In this document: in pieces, positions 48,631 to 57,808 of the stretch
Position numbering within the stretch: position 1 is the stretch's first letter
Layout of the letters: each line of letters starts with the position of its first letter
NCBI GenBank assembly: GCA_965219515.1
Contig: OZ244776.1
Coordinates: 4,278,001-4,342,000 of the forward strand
From: Ilyomonas sp965219515
GTDB taxonomy: Bacteria; Bacteroidota; Bacteroidia; Chitinophagales; Chitinophagaceae
DNA: 64,000 nt
Direction: 5' to 3'
Made by a program: the position numbers and the translations under genes
Notes under the pieces: model-generated
Seen by the model: only the letters and a program-made list of their open reading frames with translations
The model's database searches: none
Told to the model about the DNA's origin: nothing

Positions 48631-50535
48631 ATGACAATGCAGAGAATAAAAAAATATACAACACTGATTGCAGTTTTGTGTTTGTTCGCTTGTAAGCCGG
48701 TAATCGGGCAGCAGGATGTATTGGTTCGGAACGGCAGCACAACGTATCAGATTGTTGTTCCTGGCAAAGCAACTGATATAGAACAACGCGCGGCAGATGA
48801 AATAAAAAATTATGTTGGACGGGCTGCCAGTGTAAATATTGCTATCGTGCCGGAGCAAATAGAAAAAGGCGCCAATCACATTTATATTGGCAATACCAAA
48901 GCTGCGAAAGCATTGCAGATAACAAAAGGAGTAAAAAATGATGGCTTTGCCATTGTAAGTAAAGGCGGCAACATTTATATTTCAGGAAAGGAAGGCAAAG
49001 GCACTTTATATGGCGCCAACCGGTTTTTGGAAATTTACTTTGGGATAGATTATTTATCTGCAACCGTTATTTCTATTCCTGAAAATAATATAGTAAGCGT
49101 ACCAAAGAATAGTAATATCATTAGCAATCCGGCTTTCATTACCCGCGACAATTTTACCGATATGGGCTACAACGGTAAATGGAACAACAATAAAAGAGAT
49201 TACTCCGGCGGCTACAAAGACTGGCATTGCATCAATCATGTTAATCTTAGCTGGGATAAAGAAAGCAACTGGGGCACTTTCGGGCATACTTTTTTTAACC
49301 TGGTTCCGCCGCAAACTTATTTTGCTACACATCCCGAATATTATTCTTTAATAAACGGTAAACGGCAAGCCCAACAATTAAATCTAAGCGATCCTGAAGT
49401 TGCCGGCATCGTTATTCAAAGCCTGAAAAAACTAATGCAGGACAATCCTGATAAGTTGTATTGGATGGTTGGGCAGGAAGACGTGGGCAAGTTTTGCGAA
49501 TGTGCCGATTGCCAGCGGGCTTATCAGCGTTATGGCGGTAAGCAAAGCGGATTGATGATTGAATTTATAAATAAAATTGCCAAAGCCTTTCCCGATAAGC
49601 AAATTGCAACGTTTGCCTATAATGAAACGGAAGAACCGCCGCAAAACATAAAGCCTGCTGCCAATGTTATTATTGTTGATGCGCCAATTTCTGCGCATCA
49701 CAATGCACCACTTAACAGCAAAGAAAACAGCAGGCAGAGCAATATTATTAAACAGTGGGCAAAGCTTTCCACTACTCTCATGATATGGGATTATTTTGCA
49801 AATTTCAGCGATATATTAAGCCCGTATCCCAACCTGGCTCCGATGTCTGACAACTTCCGGTTTTATCGGTCGGTTGGTGCAAAACACATTTTTGCCCAGC
49901 GTCCTGTATTCATGCCGGCCAGCGAAATGGAAGAATTAAAAGCTTATGTAATTTCTAAATTATTATGGAACCCATCTTTAAATCAGGATTCTCTCGTTGG
50001 TTCTTTTGCCCGAAAATATTATGGCAAGGCAGATAAATTTATCATTCAATATTTAAACGCCATAAACGCCAATGTTCAAAAAACAAATGCAGTGTTGCTT
50101 GTTCAGGAAGATGCGCAAACGTACAGCAATACGTTTTTAACATCTTCTCTGATTCAGCAATATAACAGCATTTTTGATAATGCTGCAAATGCCGTCAAGT
50201 CTGATCCTGTATTATCAGACAGGGTAAACAATGCACGATTTGCAGTGGATTATTTTGCAATAAGAATGATGAAGGAAAAAGGGAAAAGCAGCCTTTCAAA
50301 TATAAGTCAGCCTGTCTTGGATCAACTCAGGCAGCGTTTTAAAAACACGGTAAAACGAATGAATATAAAATTTACAGGCGATGCCAGTCAAAAGCCAATA
50401 GACCCATATCTGGATGTTTTTGTACCGGGAAATACAATGAGCAAAACAGCAATAGCATCAATCACATTGTTTGGCGGTATCGGTTTGGCTTATGTAGTAA
50501 AAAGAAAACAAACAAGAAAGAAACAAACTGCATAA
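48631..50535 (+). CDS. DUF4838 protein with C-terminal membrane anchor
   Basis: A 634-residue exported protein. The signal peptide (YTTLIAVLCLFACKPVIGQ) is followed by an N-terminal domain like that of GH20/GH67 accessory domains (AADEIKNYVGRAASVNIAIV, IYIGNT, GTLYGANRFLEIYFGI). The DUF4838 domain covers about residues 230-480 (THPEYYSLINGKRQAQQLNL, WMVGQEDVGKFCECADCQRA). The end is unusual: a hydrophobic helix (TAIASITLFGGIGLAYVV) and the basic tail KRKQTRKKQ, which would anchor it in the inner membrane with the domains in the periplasm. It may be a glycan-binding or trimming factor for the polysaccharide. Confidence 0.82.
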   Translation: MTMQRIKKYTTLIAVLCLFACKPVIGQQDVLVRNGSTTYQIVVPGKATDIEQRAADEIKNYVGRAASVNIAIVPEQIEKGANHIYIGNTKAAKALQITKGVKNDGFAIVSKGGNIYISGKEGKGTLYGANRFLEIYFGIDYLSATVISIPENNIVSVPKNSNIISNPAFITRDNFTDMGYNGKWNNNKRDYSGGYKDWHCINHVNLSWDKESNWGTFGHTFFNLVPPQTYFATHPEYYSLINGKRQAQQLNLSDPEVAGIVIQSLKKLMQDNPDKLYWMVGQEDVGKFCECADCQRAYQRYGGKQSGLMIEFINKIAKAFPDKQIATFAYNETEEPPQNIKPAANVIIVDAPISAHHNAPLNSKENSRQSNIIKQWAKLSTTLMIWDYFANFSDILSPYPNLAPMSDNFRFYRSVGAKHIFAQRPVFMPASEMEELKAYVISKLLWNPSLNQDSLVGSFARKYYGKADKFIIQYLNAINANVQKTNAVLLVQEDAQTYSNTFLTSSLIQQYNSIFDNAANAVKSDPVLSDRVNNARFAVDYFAIRMMKEKGKSSLSNISQPVLDQLRQRFKNTVKRMNIKFTGDASQKPIDPYLDVFVPGNTMSKTAIASITLFGGIGLAYVVKRKQTRKKQTA

Positions 50536-50589
50536 AACAAGTAGTAAACACAATAAGATGAAAGCTGTTGGATAAGCAGCAAATGAATA

Positions 50590-51549
50590 ATGACAAGACT
50601 TATTCTGAACGCACTGGCATTTGCCGATAAAGCGGGCATCCCAAGCCAGGTAAAAGATGTTGCCGATGTGGCGGATGTGTATATCAAAAACGCTTTTGTT
50701 TCGCTTACTTCTGCAAAATTACATAACCCTGAAATTGATGTATGTCTGATAACCAACCGCGAACTAAGCAGCGAATACAACAGCTTGTTTAGCAAAGAAA
50801 AAATAGCTGTTTTTGTTATTCCGTTTGATGCTTTTGCCATTCCCAATACCTTTCACTGGCAACTTGCTTTCTTTAAATTATTCGCTTTGGAATATGCCGT
50901 CAATCATCTTGTTTACGATCAGTATCTGCTCATAGATTCTGATGTGTACAGCACAAAAAGCATCAGCGAATTCTGGCTTGAAATAGAACCCGGCACCATT
51001 CATTTGTATCATTTGCCAAGCGTTTATAACGAAAGAACAAGGAAAGAGATTATTGATGGCTATCAGGCATTGTATAACAAGCCGGCAAGTATTGTAAATT
51101 ATGGCGGCGAATTTATTGCCGGATATAAAAAAGATGTATCAGATTTTTCTCAGCTTTGCATGAAAGTGTACCGGAATATGCTTGCCGGCTTAGATAAATT
51201 GTCAGCCAATATCGGCGATGAGTTTGTTACTTCCATTGCAGCGTATATAACGGATAAAAAAATAGTTGCATCAAATGCTTACATCAGCCGGTTTATGACG
51301 GGAAGGGTTTACTCCGCCATCACCAATTATAAAGCGGTAGCTATGTGGCACATGCCGGTAGAGAAAAGTTATGCCGTAATTAAGTTATACCGTTATTATT
51401 TTCGTTATCATTATTTTCCAACAGACAGGCAGGTAGCTGTCTGGGCAGGATTGCCAGATGACAGGCGCACTCATGCGCTGGCTTATTTTGCATATCGCAT
51501 CAGACAAAAAGCAGCAAAAAAAATAAATAAAAAAAGAGGCAGACCATAA
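50590..51549 (+). CDS. Putative GT-A fold glycosyltransferase
   Basis: A 319-residue protein. An N-terminal Rossmann-like part leads to LLIDSDVY, where D116-x-D118 is a DxD-type metal-binding motif of GT-A enzymes. The segment NYGGEFIAGYKKDVSDF resembles the acceptor region of GT8-like or capsular transferases. The family was not recognised with certainty. The position between exopolysaccharide glycosyltransferase genes supports a sugar-transfer role. It starts 54 bp after the DUF4838 gene. Confidence 0.6.
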   Translation: MTRLILNALAFADKAGIPSQVKDVADVADVYIKNAFVSLTSAKLHNPEIDVCLITNRELSSEYNSLFSKEKIAVFVIPFDAFAIPNTFHWQLAFFKLFALEYAVNHLVYDQYLLIDSDVYSTKSISEFWLEIEPGTIHLYHLPSVYNERTRKEIIDGYQALYNKPASIVNYGGEFIAGYKKDVSDFSQLCMKVYRNMLAGLDKLSANIGDEFVTSIAAYITDKKIVASNAYISRFMTGRVYSAITNYKAVAMWHMPVEKSYAVIKLYRYYFRYHYFPTDRQVAVWAGLPDDRRTHALAYFAYRIRQKAAKKINKKRGRP

Positions 51550-51563
51550 GCGTTTTATAACAC

Positions 51564-52706
51564 ATGAAAGAACCGCGCAAAAAACAAATTGTTATCTCAG
51601 GCGTTAACCTTTTTTCAGGCGGAACGCTTACCATTCTGCGGCAATGCTTATCGTTTTTAGAGAACAGCAAAGAGATTGCCACCTCTTACTCTGTACTGGC
51701 TCTGGTGCATAAGAAAGAGTTGTTTCCTGCATTCAAAAACATAGAAGTAATTGCTTACCCGAAACCGCGTGGCAACTGGCTTTGGAAACTTTACTATGAA
51801 TATATCTTTTTTAAAAAAATTTCAACAAAGCGCGATGTTTATTTATGGTTTTCCTTGTACGATATGTCGCCCTCAGTAAAGGCGGAGCGAAGAGCGGTTT
51901 ATTGTCATAATCCGGCGCCATTTTACAGGATGAACAAGAGAGAAAGGCGATTGGATAAAATTTATGTAATAACAACATCGCTTTATAAGCACTTGTACGC
52001 AGTTAACATTCAAAAGAACAATTACATTGTAGTGCAACAGGAATGGATAAGACAAAAGTTTATCGCAATGTTTTCTTTGCCTGCCGGTCGTATCATTGTA
52101 GCTCATCCCGAAGCGGCTATTAAACAAGAACATCATATTCTATCTTCATCAGGCAATAAAATTTGTTTTTTGTTTCCGGCTTTGCCCCGCATATTTAAAA
52201 ATTTTGAGGTAATTATCAACGCTGTTTTATTGATAAAAAAGCAAATGCAAACTTGCTATGAAGTTGTCTTTACCATTAGTGGAAATGAAAACAAATACGC
52301 AACGCACGTCAGTTCACTGTCAGCTTCGCTACCTGAAATAAAGTTAATAGGCTTGCAAAGTAAAGAAGACATGAATCATTTATACGCAAGGTCTTCCTGC
52401 CTTTTATTTCCTTCCAAGTTGGAAACATGGGGATTGCCTATTACGGAAGCGAAAGAATTTCATCTTCCCATTCTGGTGGCAGATTTGCCTTATGCCAAAG
52501 AAACCGTGGGCGATTATGCTGCCGTAAGTTTTTTTAAGCCCGATGATGCCGAAACATTGGCTGGTTTGATGATAAAATTTATAAATAAAGAAATTCGTTT
52601 TGATGGCAACAAATTAAAGAACCCTGCAGAACCGTTTTCGGAAAGCTGGCGCGAAACATTCGGTTTATTATTATCACACAATACTGTTAACAAACATGAA
52701 ACCTGA
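51564..52706 (+). CDS. Glycosyltransferase family 1/4
   Basis: A 380-residue GT-B enzyme. ISGVNLFSGGTLTILRQCLSFL is the N-terminal glycine loop; the C-terminal domain has FPALPRIFKNFEVIINA, the late motif LFPSKLETWGLPITEAKEF with its two conserved glutamates, and LPILVADLPYAKET. It resembles mannosyl- or rhamnosyltransferases of capsule loci; donor and acceptor are unknown. It follows the putative GT-A gene by 14 bp. Confidence 0.88.
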   Translation: MKEPRKKQIVISGVNLFSGGTLTILRQCLSFLENSKEIATSYSVLALVHKKELFPAFKNIEVIAYPKPRGNWLWKLYYEYIFFKKISTKRDVYLWFSLYDMSPSVKAERRAVYCHNPAPFYRMNKRERRLDKIYVITTSLYKHLYAVNIQKNNYIVVQQEWIRQKFIAMFSLPAGRIIVAHPEAAIKQEHHILSSSGNKICFLFPALPRIFKNFEVIINAVLLIKKQMQTCYEVVFTISGNENKYATHVSSLSASLPEIKLIGLQSKEDMNHLYARSSCLLFPSKLETWGLPITEAKEFHLPILVADLPYAKETVGDYAAVSFFKPDDAETLAGLMIKFINKEIRFDGNKLKNPAEPFSESWRETFGLLLSHNTVNKHET

Positions 52707-52774
52707 TAATACTATTTTGGCAGAACCGATTAGTTATTTTAATTGCGGATGTTTTTATTGTCAATAAAAAAGCC

Positions 52775-53632
52775 TTGAATACAACATTACATAATGGCAA
52801 CAGCAATTTAGAAAAACAGAATTATACAATTTCTGCCTCTGTTGTTTTATATAACTCGCCTGTCAGTGATATTATTTCTATCATCAACAGTTTTGCCGCC
52901 GTGCCGTGTAACAGAAAACTGTTTATAGTTGATAATTCGTTTACTGAAAGCAATGCATACAAGCACTACGAAAGAGTTGAATATATACACAACCGGCTTA
53001 ATACAGGCTATGGTGCCGGTCATAATATAGCCATACAAAAAAGCGTAAAAGAAGGATGCCATTACCATTTTGTGTTGAATCCGGATATTACATTCACGCA
53101 CGATGCAATAACTGAAATTTGCAGTTATATGAGTAAGCATGAAGACGTTGGTCTGATGATGCCGAAGGTGCTGTATGAAAACGGCGATGTGCAATATATC
53201 TGCAAATTGCTGCCAACACCGGTAGATTTTTTTGTTAAGCGTTTTCTGCCCGGCTTGTACTCGCGCCGGCAACAGGATCGGTTTGAAATGCGCATATCGG
53301 GCTATAATCAGATTATGGATGTTCCTTTTCTTTCAGGTTGTTTTATGGCATTGCGCAGAGAAGCGGTAGAGCAATGCGGCATGTTTGATGAACGCTATTT
53401 TATGTATGCGGAAGACATAGACCTGACACGTAGAATTCATAAAAAATTCAGAACGATATTTTATCCTTATGTATCCATTATACACGGTTATGAAGCGGCT
53501 TCTTACAAAAGCCTCAAAATGTTCGTGATTCTTTTTATCAATATCGGCCGCTATTTTAATAAATGGGGCTGGATTTGGGATAAAGACAGAAAGAAAATCA
53601 ACGACAAAGTGATGAAAAATTTACAAAAATAA
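52775..53632 (+). CDS. Glycosyltransferase family 2, rhamnosyltransferase-like
   Basis: A 285-residue GT-A enzyme. The N-terminus YTISASVVLYNSPVSDIISI is followed by the DxD-like HFVLNPDITF (NPD motif) and FLSGCFMALRREAVEQCGMFDERYFMYAEDIDLTRRI, the acceptor and catalytic-base region of WcaA/RfbF-type rhamnosyltransferases. A TTG at 52775 is used as start; no ATG is available nearby in frame. A late stretch (FVILFINIGRYFNKWGW) may associate with the membrane. Confidence 0.9.
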   Translation: MNTTLHNGNSNLEKQNYTISASVVLYNSPVSDIISIINSFAAVPCNRKLFIVDNSFTESNAYKHYERVEYIHNRLNTGYGAGHNIAIQKSVKEGCHYHFVLNPDITFTHDAITEICSYMSKHEDVGLMMPKVLYENGDVQYICKLLPTPVDFFVKRFLPGLYSRRQQDRFEMRISGYNQIMDVPFLSGCFMALRREAVEQCGMFDERYFMYAEDIDLTRRIHKKFRTIFYPYVSIIHGYEAASYKSLKMFVILFINIGRYFNKWGWIWDKDRKKINDKVMKNLQK

Positions 53633-53838
53633 AATGACATCAGCCGGATAATCAAGCTATTGCAACAGACCGTTGCGTTGTTCGTCAATAATAAATTTAT
53701 TGGTAAAAGCAGTCTTTTGAAAGCGTTTAAAGTATGGTTTGTACAGTTGCATTAAACTACCTTCGCCATGTTTTTTTTGAATAAATATTTTACAAATCTA
53801 TTTTGTAACGATATAAACAATTTTAAAAAATTCATATT

Positions 53839-54654
53839 ATGAATTTGAACAGAAATACATTGGCAGACATAATACTTGAAAAGATAAACGATAACAAAAC
53901 CCGGCTTACAAGCGAATTTTTAAAAGCTGGACGAATCAACTCATGTTATATTGACGACTTATTGCCTGAGGCAATTGCGAAAGAAATATATGATTCTTTT
54001 CCATCGCCGGAAGAGATGGCGATTCATAAATCGCTCAGAGAAAACAAACGGATAGCTGCGCAAATGAACCTCTATAAACCTTTATTGGAAGAAGCTGTTT
54101 ATGCATTTCAGGATGCACGGATTGTAAAAATTGTAGAGGAAATTACAAACATAAAAGACATGATTCCGGACGAGCACTTGTATGCCGGCGGCATAAGCTT
54201 AATGGCTTGCGGAAATTTTTTGAATCCTCATCTTGACAATTCGCATGACAATGACCGGGAAAATTACAGAGTTTTAAATCTGCTTTATTACGTTACGCCC
54301 GACTGGGAGATTACAAACGGCGGTAATTTGGAATTGTGGGATAATGGCATGAAACAACCGCAGAGAACCATTCATTCAAAATTCAACAGATTGGTTCTGA
54401 TGATTACCAATAAATCATCTTATCATTCTGTAAGTAAAGTGGTTTCTGAAGGCAAGCGATGCTGCGTATCAAATTATTATTTTTCCAAACATCCGGCAGA
54501 AAACAAAGATTACTTTCATGTAACATCGTTTTATGGCAGACCGGAAGAACCCATGAAAGATATTTTGTTAAAAGCAGATAGTAAAGTAAGAAACTTCATT
54601 AGAAAAATGACAAAAAAGAGAATAACAGAAACAAAACACATCTATAAAAAATAA
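53839..54654 (+). CDS. 2-oxoglutarate/Fe(II)-dependent oxygenase (prolyl 4-hydroxylase-like)
   Basis: A 271-residue protein with a double-stranded beta-helix core. The iron site is H131-x-D133 (NPHLDNSHD) and H196 (SSYHSVSKV); basic residues at 206-207 (EGKRCCVSNYYF) could bind the 2-oxoglutarate carboxylate. The segment VLNLLYYVTPDWEITNGGNLELWD is typical of PF13640-type proteins. The substrate is unknown; its place in an exopolysaccharide locus suggests hydroxylation of a sugar or lipid-linked intermediate or of a protein of the pathway. It is flanked by gaps of about 205 and 145 bp, so it may be expressed separately. Confidence 0.85.
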   Translation: MNLNRNTLADIILEKINDNKTRLTSEFLKAGRINSCYIDDLLPEAIAKEIYDSFPSPEEMAIHKSLRENKRIAAQMNLYKPLLEEAVYAFQDARIVKIVEEITNIKDMIPDEHLYAGGISLMACGNFLNPHLDNSHDNDRENYRVLNLLYYVTPDWEITNGGNLELWDNGMKQPQRTIHSKFNRLVLMITNKSSYHSVSKVVSEGKRCCVSNYYFSKHPAENKDYFHVTSFYGRPEEPMKDILLKADSKVRNFIRKMTKKRITETKHIYKK

Positions 54655-54799
54655 CAATACGGATTTACGCCAGACTATATTTAATTGGAATATTGTTCAG
54701 TGTTAATTTAATTGTTACTGAAACGCCATTACAGCTCTAGATTTCAATATATCAATCTCAATTTTAAAAGATTAATTGCTAATAATAAGTAAACCAGTA

Positions 54800-55666
54800 A
54801 TGAACATACTTGTAACAGGCGCTACCGGTTTTGTAGGGAAACATTTTTTACAATACAACCATGCGAAGTACAATATCGATACGGCATCGGTAAGAGAAAA
54901 CACACCGCTTCCCGGCTTATCTGGCATTGATGTGATTGTTCATTTAAGTGGCAAAGCGCATGAGATGAAGCCAACAGATGACAAAATTTATTTTGCCGCC
55001 AATGCAGAACTTACCAGGCAATTGGCCGTTGCCGCAAAAAAAGCCGGCGTGAAGCAGTTTATTTATGTCAGCTCTGTAAAAGTGTATGGCAATATCATCA
55101 GCGAAAACTTAGACGAAACATCTGCCTGCTACCCCGATGATGCGTATGGAAAAAGCAAGCTGCTGGGTGAGCAGTATGTACGGCAAATGGCAGATGAAAA
55201 CTTCATCGTTTCTATTGTTCGTCCGCCGCTGATATATGGTTCTGGTGTAAAAGGCAATATGCTGAAGCTGATGCAGCTTGCGCAGAAAAACGTACCGCTG
55301 CCATTTGGCAATATCAACAATAAAAGAAGCATGGTTTATGTTGGCAATCTGGTTGCTTTGCTTGATAAAATTATAGAAACAAAACAGCCGGGCATTTTTA
55401 TAGCCGGTGATGCTGCGCCGCTTTCAACTACTTTTTTAGTTTCTTTGCTGCAAAAATATTCAGGTAAAAAAACGAATCTTATTCAGATACCAAAATGGCT
55501 GCAAACGGTGATAAAAAAATTACATTATCAGCTTTATATCCGTCTCTTTGGTTCGTTTGTGATAAACAATGCTTCAACCAATCAGCAGCTTCATTTTCAT
55601 CCGCCTTATTCAACCGAAGAAGGCGTCGAAGACATGGTAAAATGGTTTAAAACAACATGGCAATGA
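54800..55666 (+). CDS. NAD-dependent epimerase/dehydratase (4-keto-reductase type)
   Basis: The 288-residue short-chain dehydrogenase fold starts at the ATG at 54800 (MNILVTGATGFVGKHFL); the upstream open frame to 54776 lacks support. The NAD loop is GATGFVGK, the catalytic Tyr-Lys pair lies in DAYGKSKLLGE, and RPPLIYGSGVKGNM follows. The size and the pairing with a phosphoglycosyl transferase resemble WbpV/FnlB-type reductases that finish deoxy-N-acetyl sugars before transfer to undecaprenyl phosphate. Its end overlaps the next gene by 10 bp. Confidence 0.88.
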   Translation: MNILVTGATGFVGKHFLQYNHAKYNIDTASVRENTPLPGLSGIDVIVHLSGKAHEMKPTDDKIYFAANAELTRQLAVAAKKAGVKQFIYVSSVKVYGNIISENLDETSACYPDDAYGKSKLLGEQYVRQMADENFIVSIVRPPLIYGSGVKGNMLKLMQLAQKNVPLPFGNINNKRSMVYVGNLVALLDKIIETKQPGIFIAGDAAPLSTTFLVSLLQKYSGKKTNLIQIPKWLQTVIKKLHYQLYIRLFGSFVINNASTNQQLHFHPPYSTEEGVEDMVKWFKTTWQ

Positions 55667-56880
55667 ACAATTTTTTTTTGATAGAAAAATTTATCAGCGA
55701 TAACATTACCGGCAGGCAGGAAAGCCTGTTTGCGAAAGATCTGAAACGGTATCATAATGAAATTGAAGCCGGAATAAAAGACAAATCTATATTGGTGATC
55801 GGCGGTGCCGGAACCATCGGATCTTCTTTTATTAAAACGGTGCTGCGATATAAGCCTGCCAGGCTTATAGTAATTGACATTAACGAAAACGGATTAACTG
55901 AACTGGTAAGAGATTGCCGCAGCAGAAGCGATATTTTTTTACCCGTCCATTTTAAAACCTATCCCGTTAATTTCGGAGATGCTGTATTTTACAAAATATT
56001 CAAAGCAGAAAGTCCGTTTGATATCGTTGCCAACTTTGCCGCGCACAAGCATGTGCGTAGCGAGAAAGATGTATTTTCTATCGAAGCCATGATTGAAAAT
56101 AATGTGCTGAAGGCAAAGCGGTTATTGGATTTGCTGGTAGAACATCCGCCCAAACATTTCTTTTGCGTTTCTACCGATAAAGCTGCCAACCCGGTGAACA
56201 TTATGGGCGCCAGTAAAAAACTGATGGAGGAAGTAATTCTGGCTTATTCTGATACCATTAATATATCAACGGCGCGGTTTGCCAATGTTGCTTTTTCCAA
56301 CGGCAGTTTGCCTGCGGGATTCATCGAGCGCATGTTTAAGCATCAGCCTTTGTCTTCTCCCGAAGATGTTACACGCTATTTTGTATCTCCGTCTGAGTCG
56401 GGCGAAATTTGTTTGCTGGCTTGCGTTTTGGGACGGCCGGGCGATATTTTTTTCCCCAAATTAAATGCTGAAAAAGACCTTATCAATTTCAAAAATATCG
56501 CATTACAATTTCTGGCAGCATTAGACCTGAAGCCTGTTATTTGCGCGTCGGAGGAAGAGGCGCGGCAGAAAGCGGCACAGCTATCGGACAATCCTTCGGA
56601 ATACCCGGTTTATTTTTTTAAAAGCGAAACCTCGGGTGAAAAATTATACGAAGAATTTTACACCGGCGAAGAAGAGTTGGATATGGAACGATTTACTTCG
56701 GTTGGCGTTATAAAAAATGCGCCGAAACGATCTAAAGAAGAATTGAATCTGATTATAAACGATCTAACCAATCTGTTTCAGCAACCCGTAACAAAAGCCG
56801 GTGTGGTAAAGGTTTTAAGCAGGCTCTTGCCTGGTTTTGCGCACATTGAAACCGGACTGAATCTCGATCAAAAAATGTAA
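55657..56880 (+). CDS. CapD/FlaA1-like UDP-sugar 4,6-dehydratase or epimerase
   Basis: A 407-residue polysaccharide biosynthesis protein of the soluble CapD_like group. The Rossmann loop is VIGGAGTIGSSFIK; the signature AAHKHVRSEKDVFSIEAMIENN and the active site CVSTDKAANPVNIMGASKKLME are diagnostic, with RFANVAFSNGSLPAGFIERM after them. It lacks the N-terminal membrane helices of the PglF/WbpM type. It probably makes the keto-sugar used by the epimerase/reductase just upstream; the exact sugar is not evident. Confidence 0.88.
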   Translation: MAMNNFFLIEKFISDNITGRQESLFAKDLKRYHNEIEAGIKDKSILVIGGAGTIGSSFIKTVLRYKPARLIVIDINENGLTELVRDCRSRSDIFLPVHFKTYPVNFGDAVFYKIFKAESPFDIVANFAAHKHVRSEKDVFSIEAMIENNVLKAKRLLDLLVEHPPKHFFCVSTDKAANPVNIMGASKKLMEEVILAYSDTINISTARFANVAFSNGSLPAGFIERMFKHQPLSSPEDVTRYFVSPSESGEICLLACVLGRPGDIFFPKLNAEKDLINFKNIALQFLAALDLKPVICASEEEARQKAAQLSDNPSEYPVYFFKSETSGEKLYEEFYTGEEELDMERFTSVGVIKNAPKRSKEELNLIINDLTNLFQQPVTKAGVVKVLSRLLPGFAHIETGLNLDQKM

Positions 56881-56882
56881 GC

Positions 56883-57548
56883 ATGTATCCTGTAATTAAA
56901 CGCTTTTTCGATTTTCTTTTTTCTTTACTTGCCATGCTGATTATATTGCCTTTTATGCTGCCGGTTATCATCATTTTAAGATGTACCGGCGAAGGTTATA
57001 TCTGGTATCTGCAAAAAAGAATCGGTTATAAAAATCAATACTTCAACATCATCAAATTTGCCACGATGCTGAAGAACAGCCCGAACATGGGAACGGGTTT
57101 GATAACGCTTCGCAACGATCCGCGGCTGCTGCCATTGGGCAGGTTTTTACGCATTACAAAGCTGAACGAATTGCCACAAATAGTAAATGTTTTGAAAGGC
57201 GATATGAGCTTCGTTGGACCAAGACCTTTAGTTGATAAAACATTCAATGCATATCCTGAAAACATTCGCTATCACGTGTACGATTCAAAGCCGGGCATTA
57301 CAGGCATTGGTTCAATTATTTTCAGAGATGAAGAGCATTTAATTTCCACTTCAGGCATGGCGCCACAGTTGTTTTACGATACCATTATTGCGCCACACAA
57401 AGGCGAACTGGAAATCTGGTATAACCGACATAAAAGCTTCATCACCGATTTTAAAATTCTTTTCATTACAATTTGGGTGATCCTGTTTTCAAAAAGCAAA
57501 ATTGTGTATGCCGCTTTTCCCGATTTGCCGAAACCGGAAGCTTTTTAA
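56883..57548 (+). CDS. Undecaprenyl-phosphate sugar phosphotransferase (bacterial sugar transferase)
   Basis: A 221-residue phosphoglycosyl transferase of the monotopic PglC/WcaJ-core type. One N-terminal membrane-associated helix (FLFSLLAMLIILPFMLPVIII) is followed by LQKRIGYKNQYFNIIKFATM, then KLNELPQIVNVLKGDMSFVGPRPL and PGITGIGSIIFRDEE. It starts repeat-unit synthesis on undecaprenyl phosphate at the inner membrane. It starts 2 bp after the dehydratase stop, and is the last gene of the locus. Confidence 0.93.
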   Translation: MYPVIKRFFDFLFSLLAMLIILPFMLPVIIILRCTGEGYIWYLQKRIGYKNQYFNIIKFATMLKNSPNMGTGLITLRNDPRLLPLGRFLRITKLNELPQIVNVLKGDMSFVGPRPLVDKTFNAYPENIRYHVYDSKPGITGIGSIIFRDEEHLISTSGMAPQLFYDTIIAPHKGELEIWYNRHKSFITDFKILFITIWVILFSKSKIVYAAFPDLPKPEAF

Positions 57549-57808
57549 AAACAAAATGCCTATGCAATATTGTGATGTTGCTGTTTGCAATTCTTATGGT
57601 TATTTATGAAATTTTATGTTTCGCTCACTGTAATTCAGTAAAAATAATAAAGCTGAAAACTGCGCATAATTTATGATATAGCTGTTTGCTGTTTGTTTTT
57701 CAGATTGTCTGTTTTATAAGCCTTTTCTTTACTGCGCAATCTTTGGCTTATTTCACTTTAATAATGCCATGGTTAATACAGAGTCATCGGATTTACCGTG
57801 TTGTTCGT

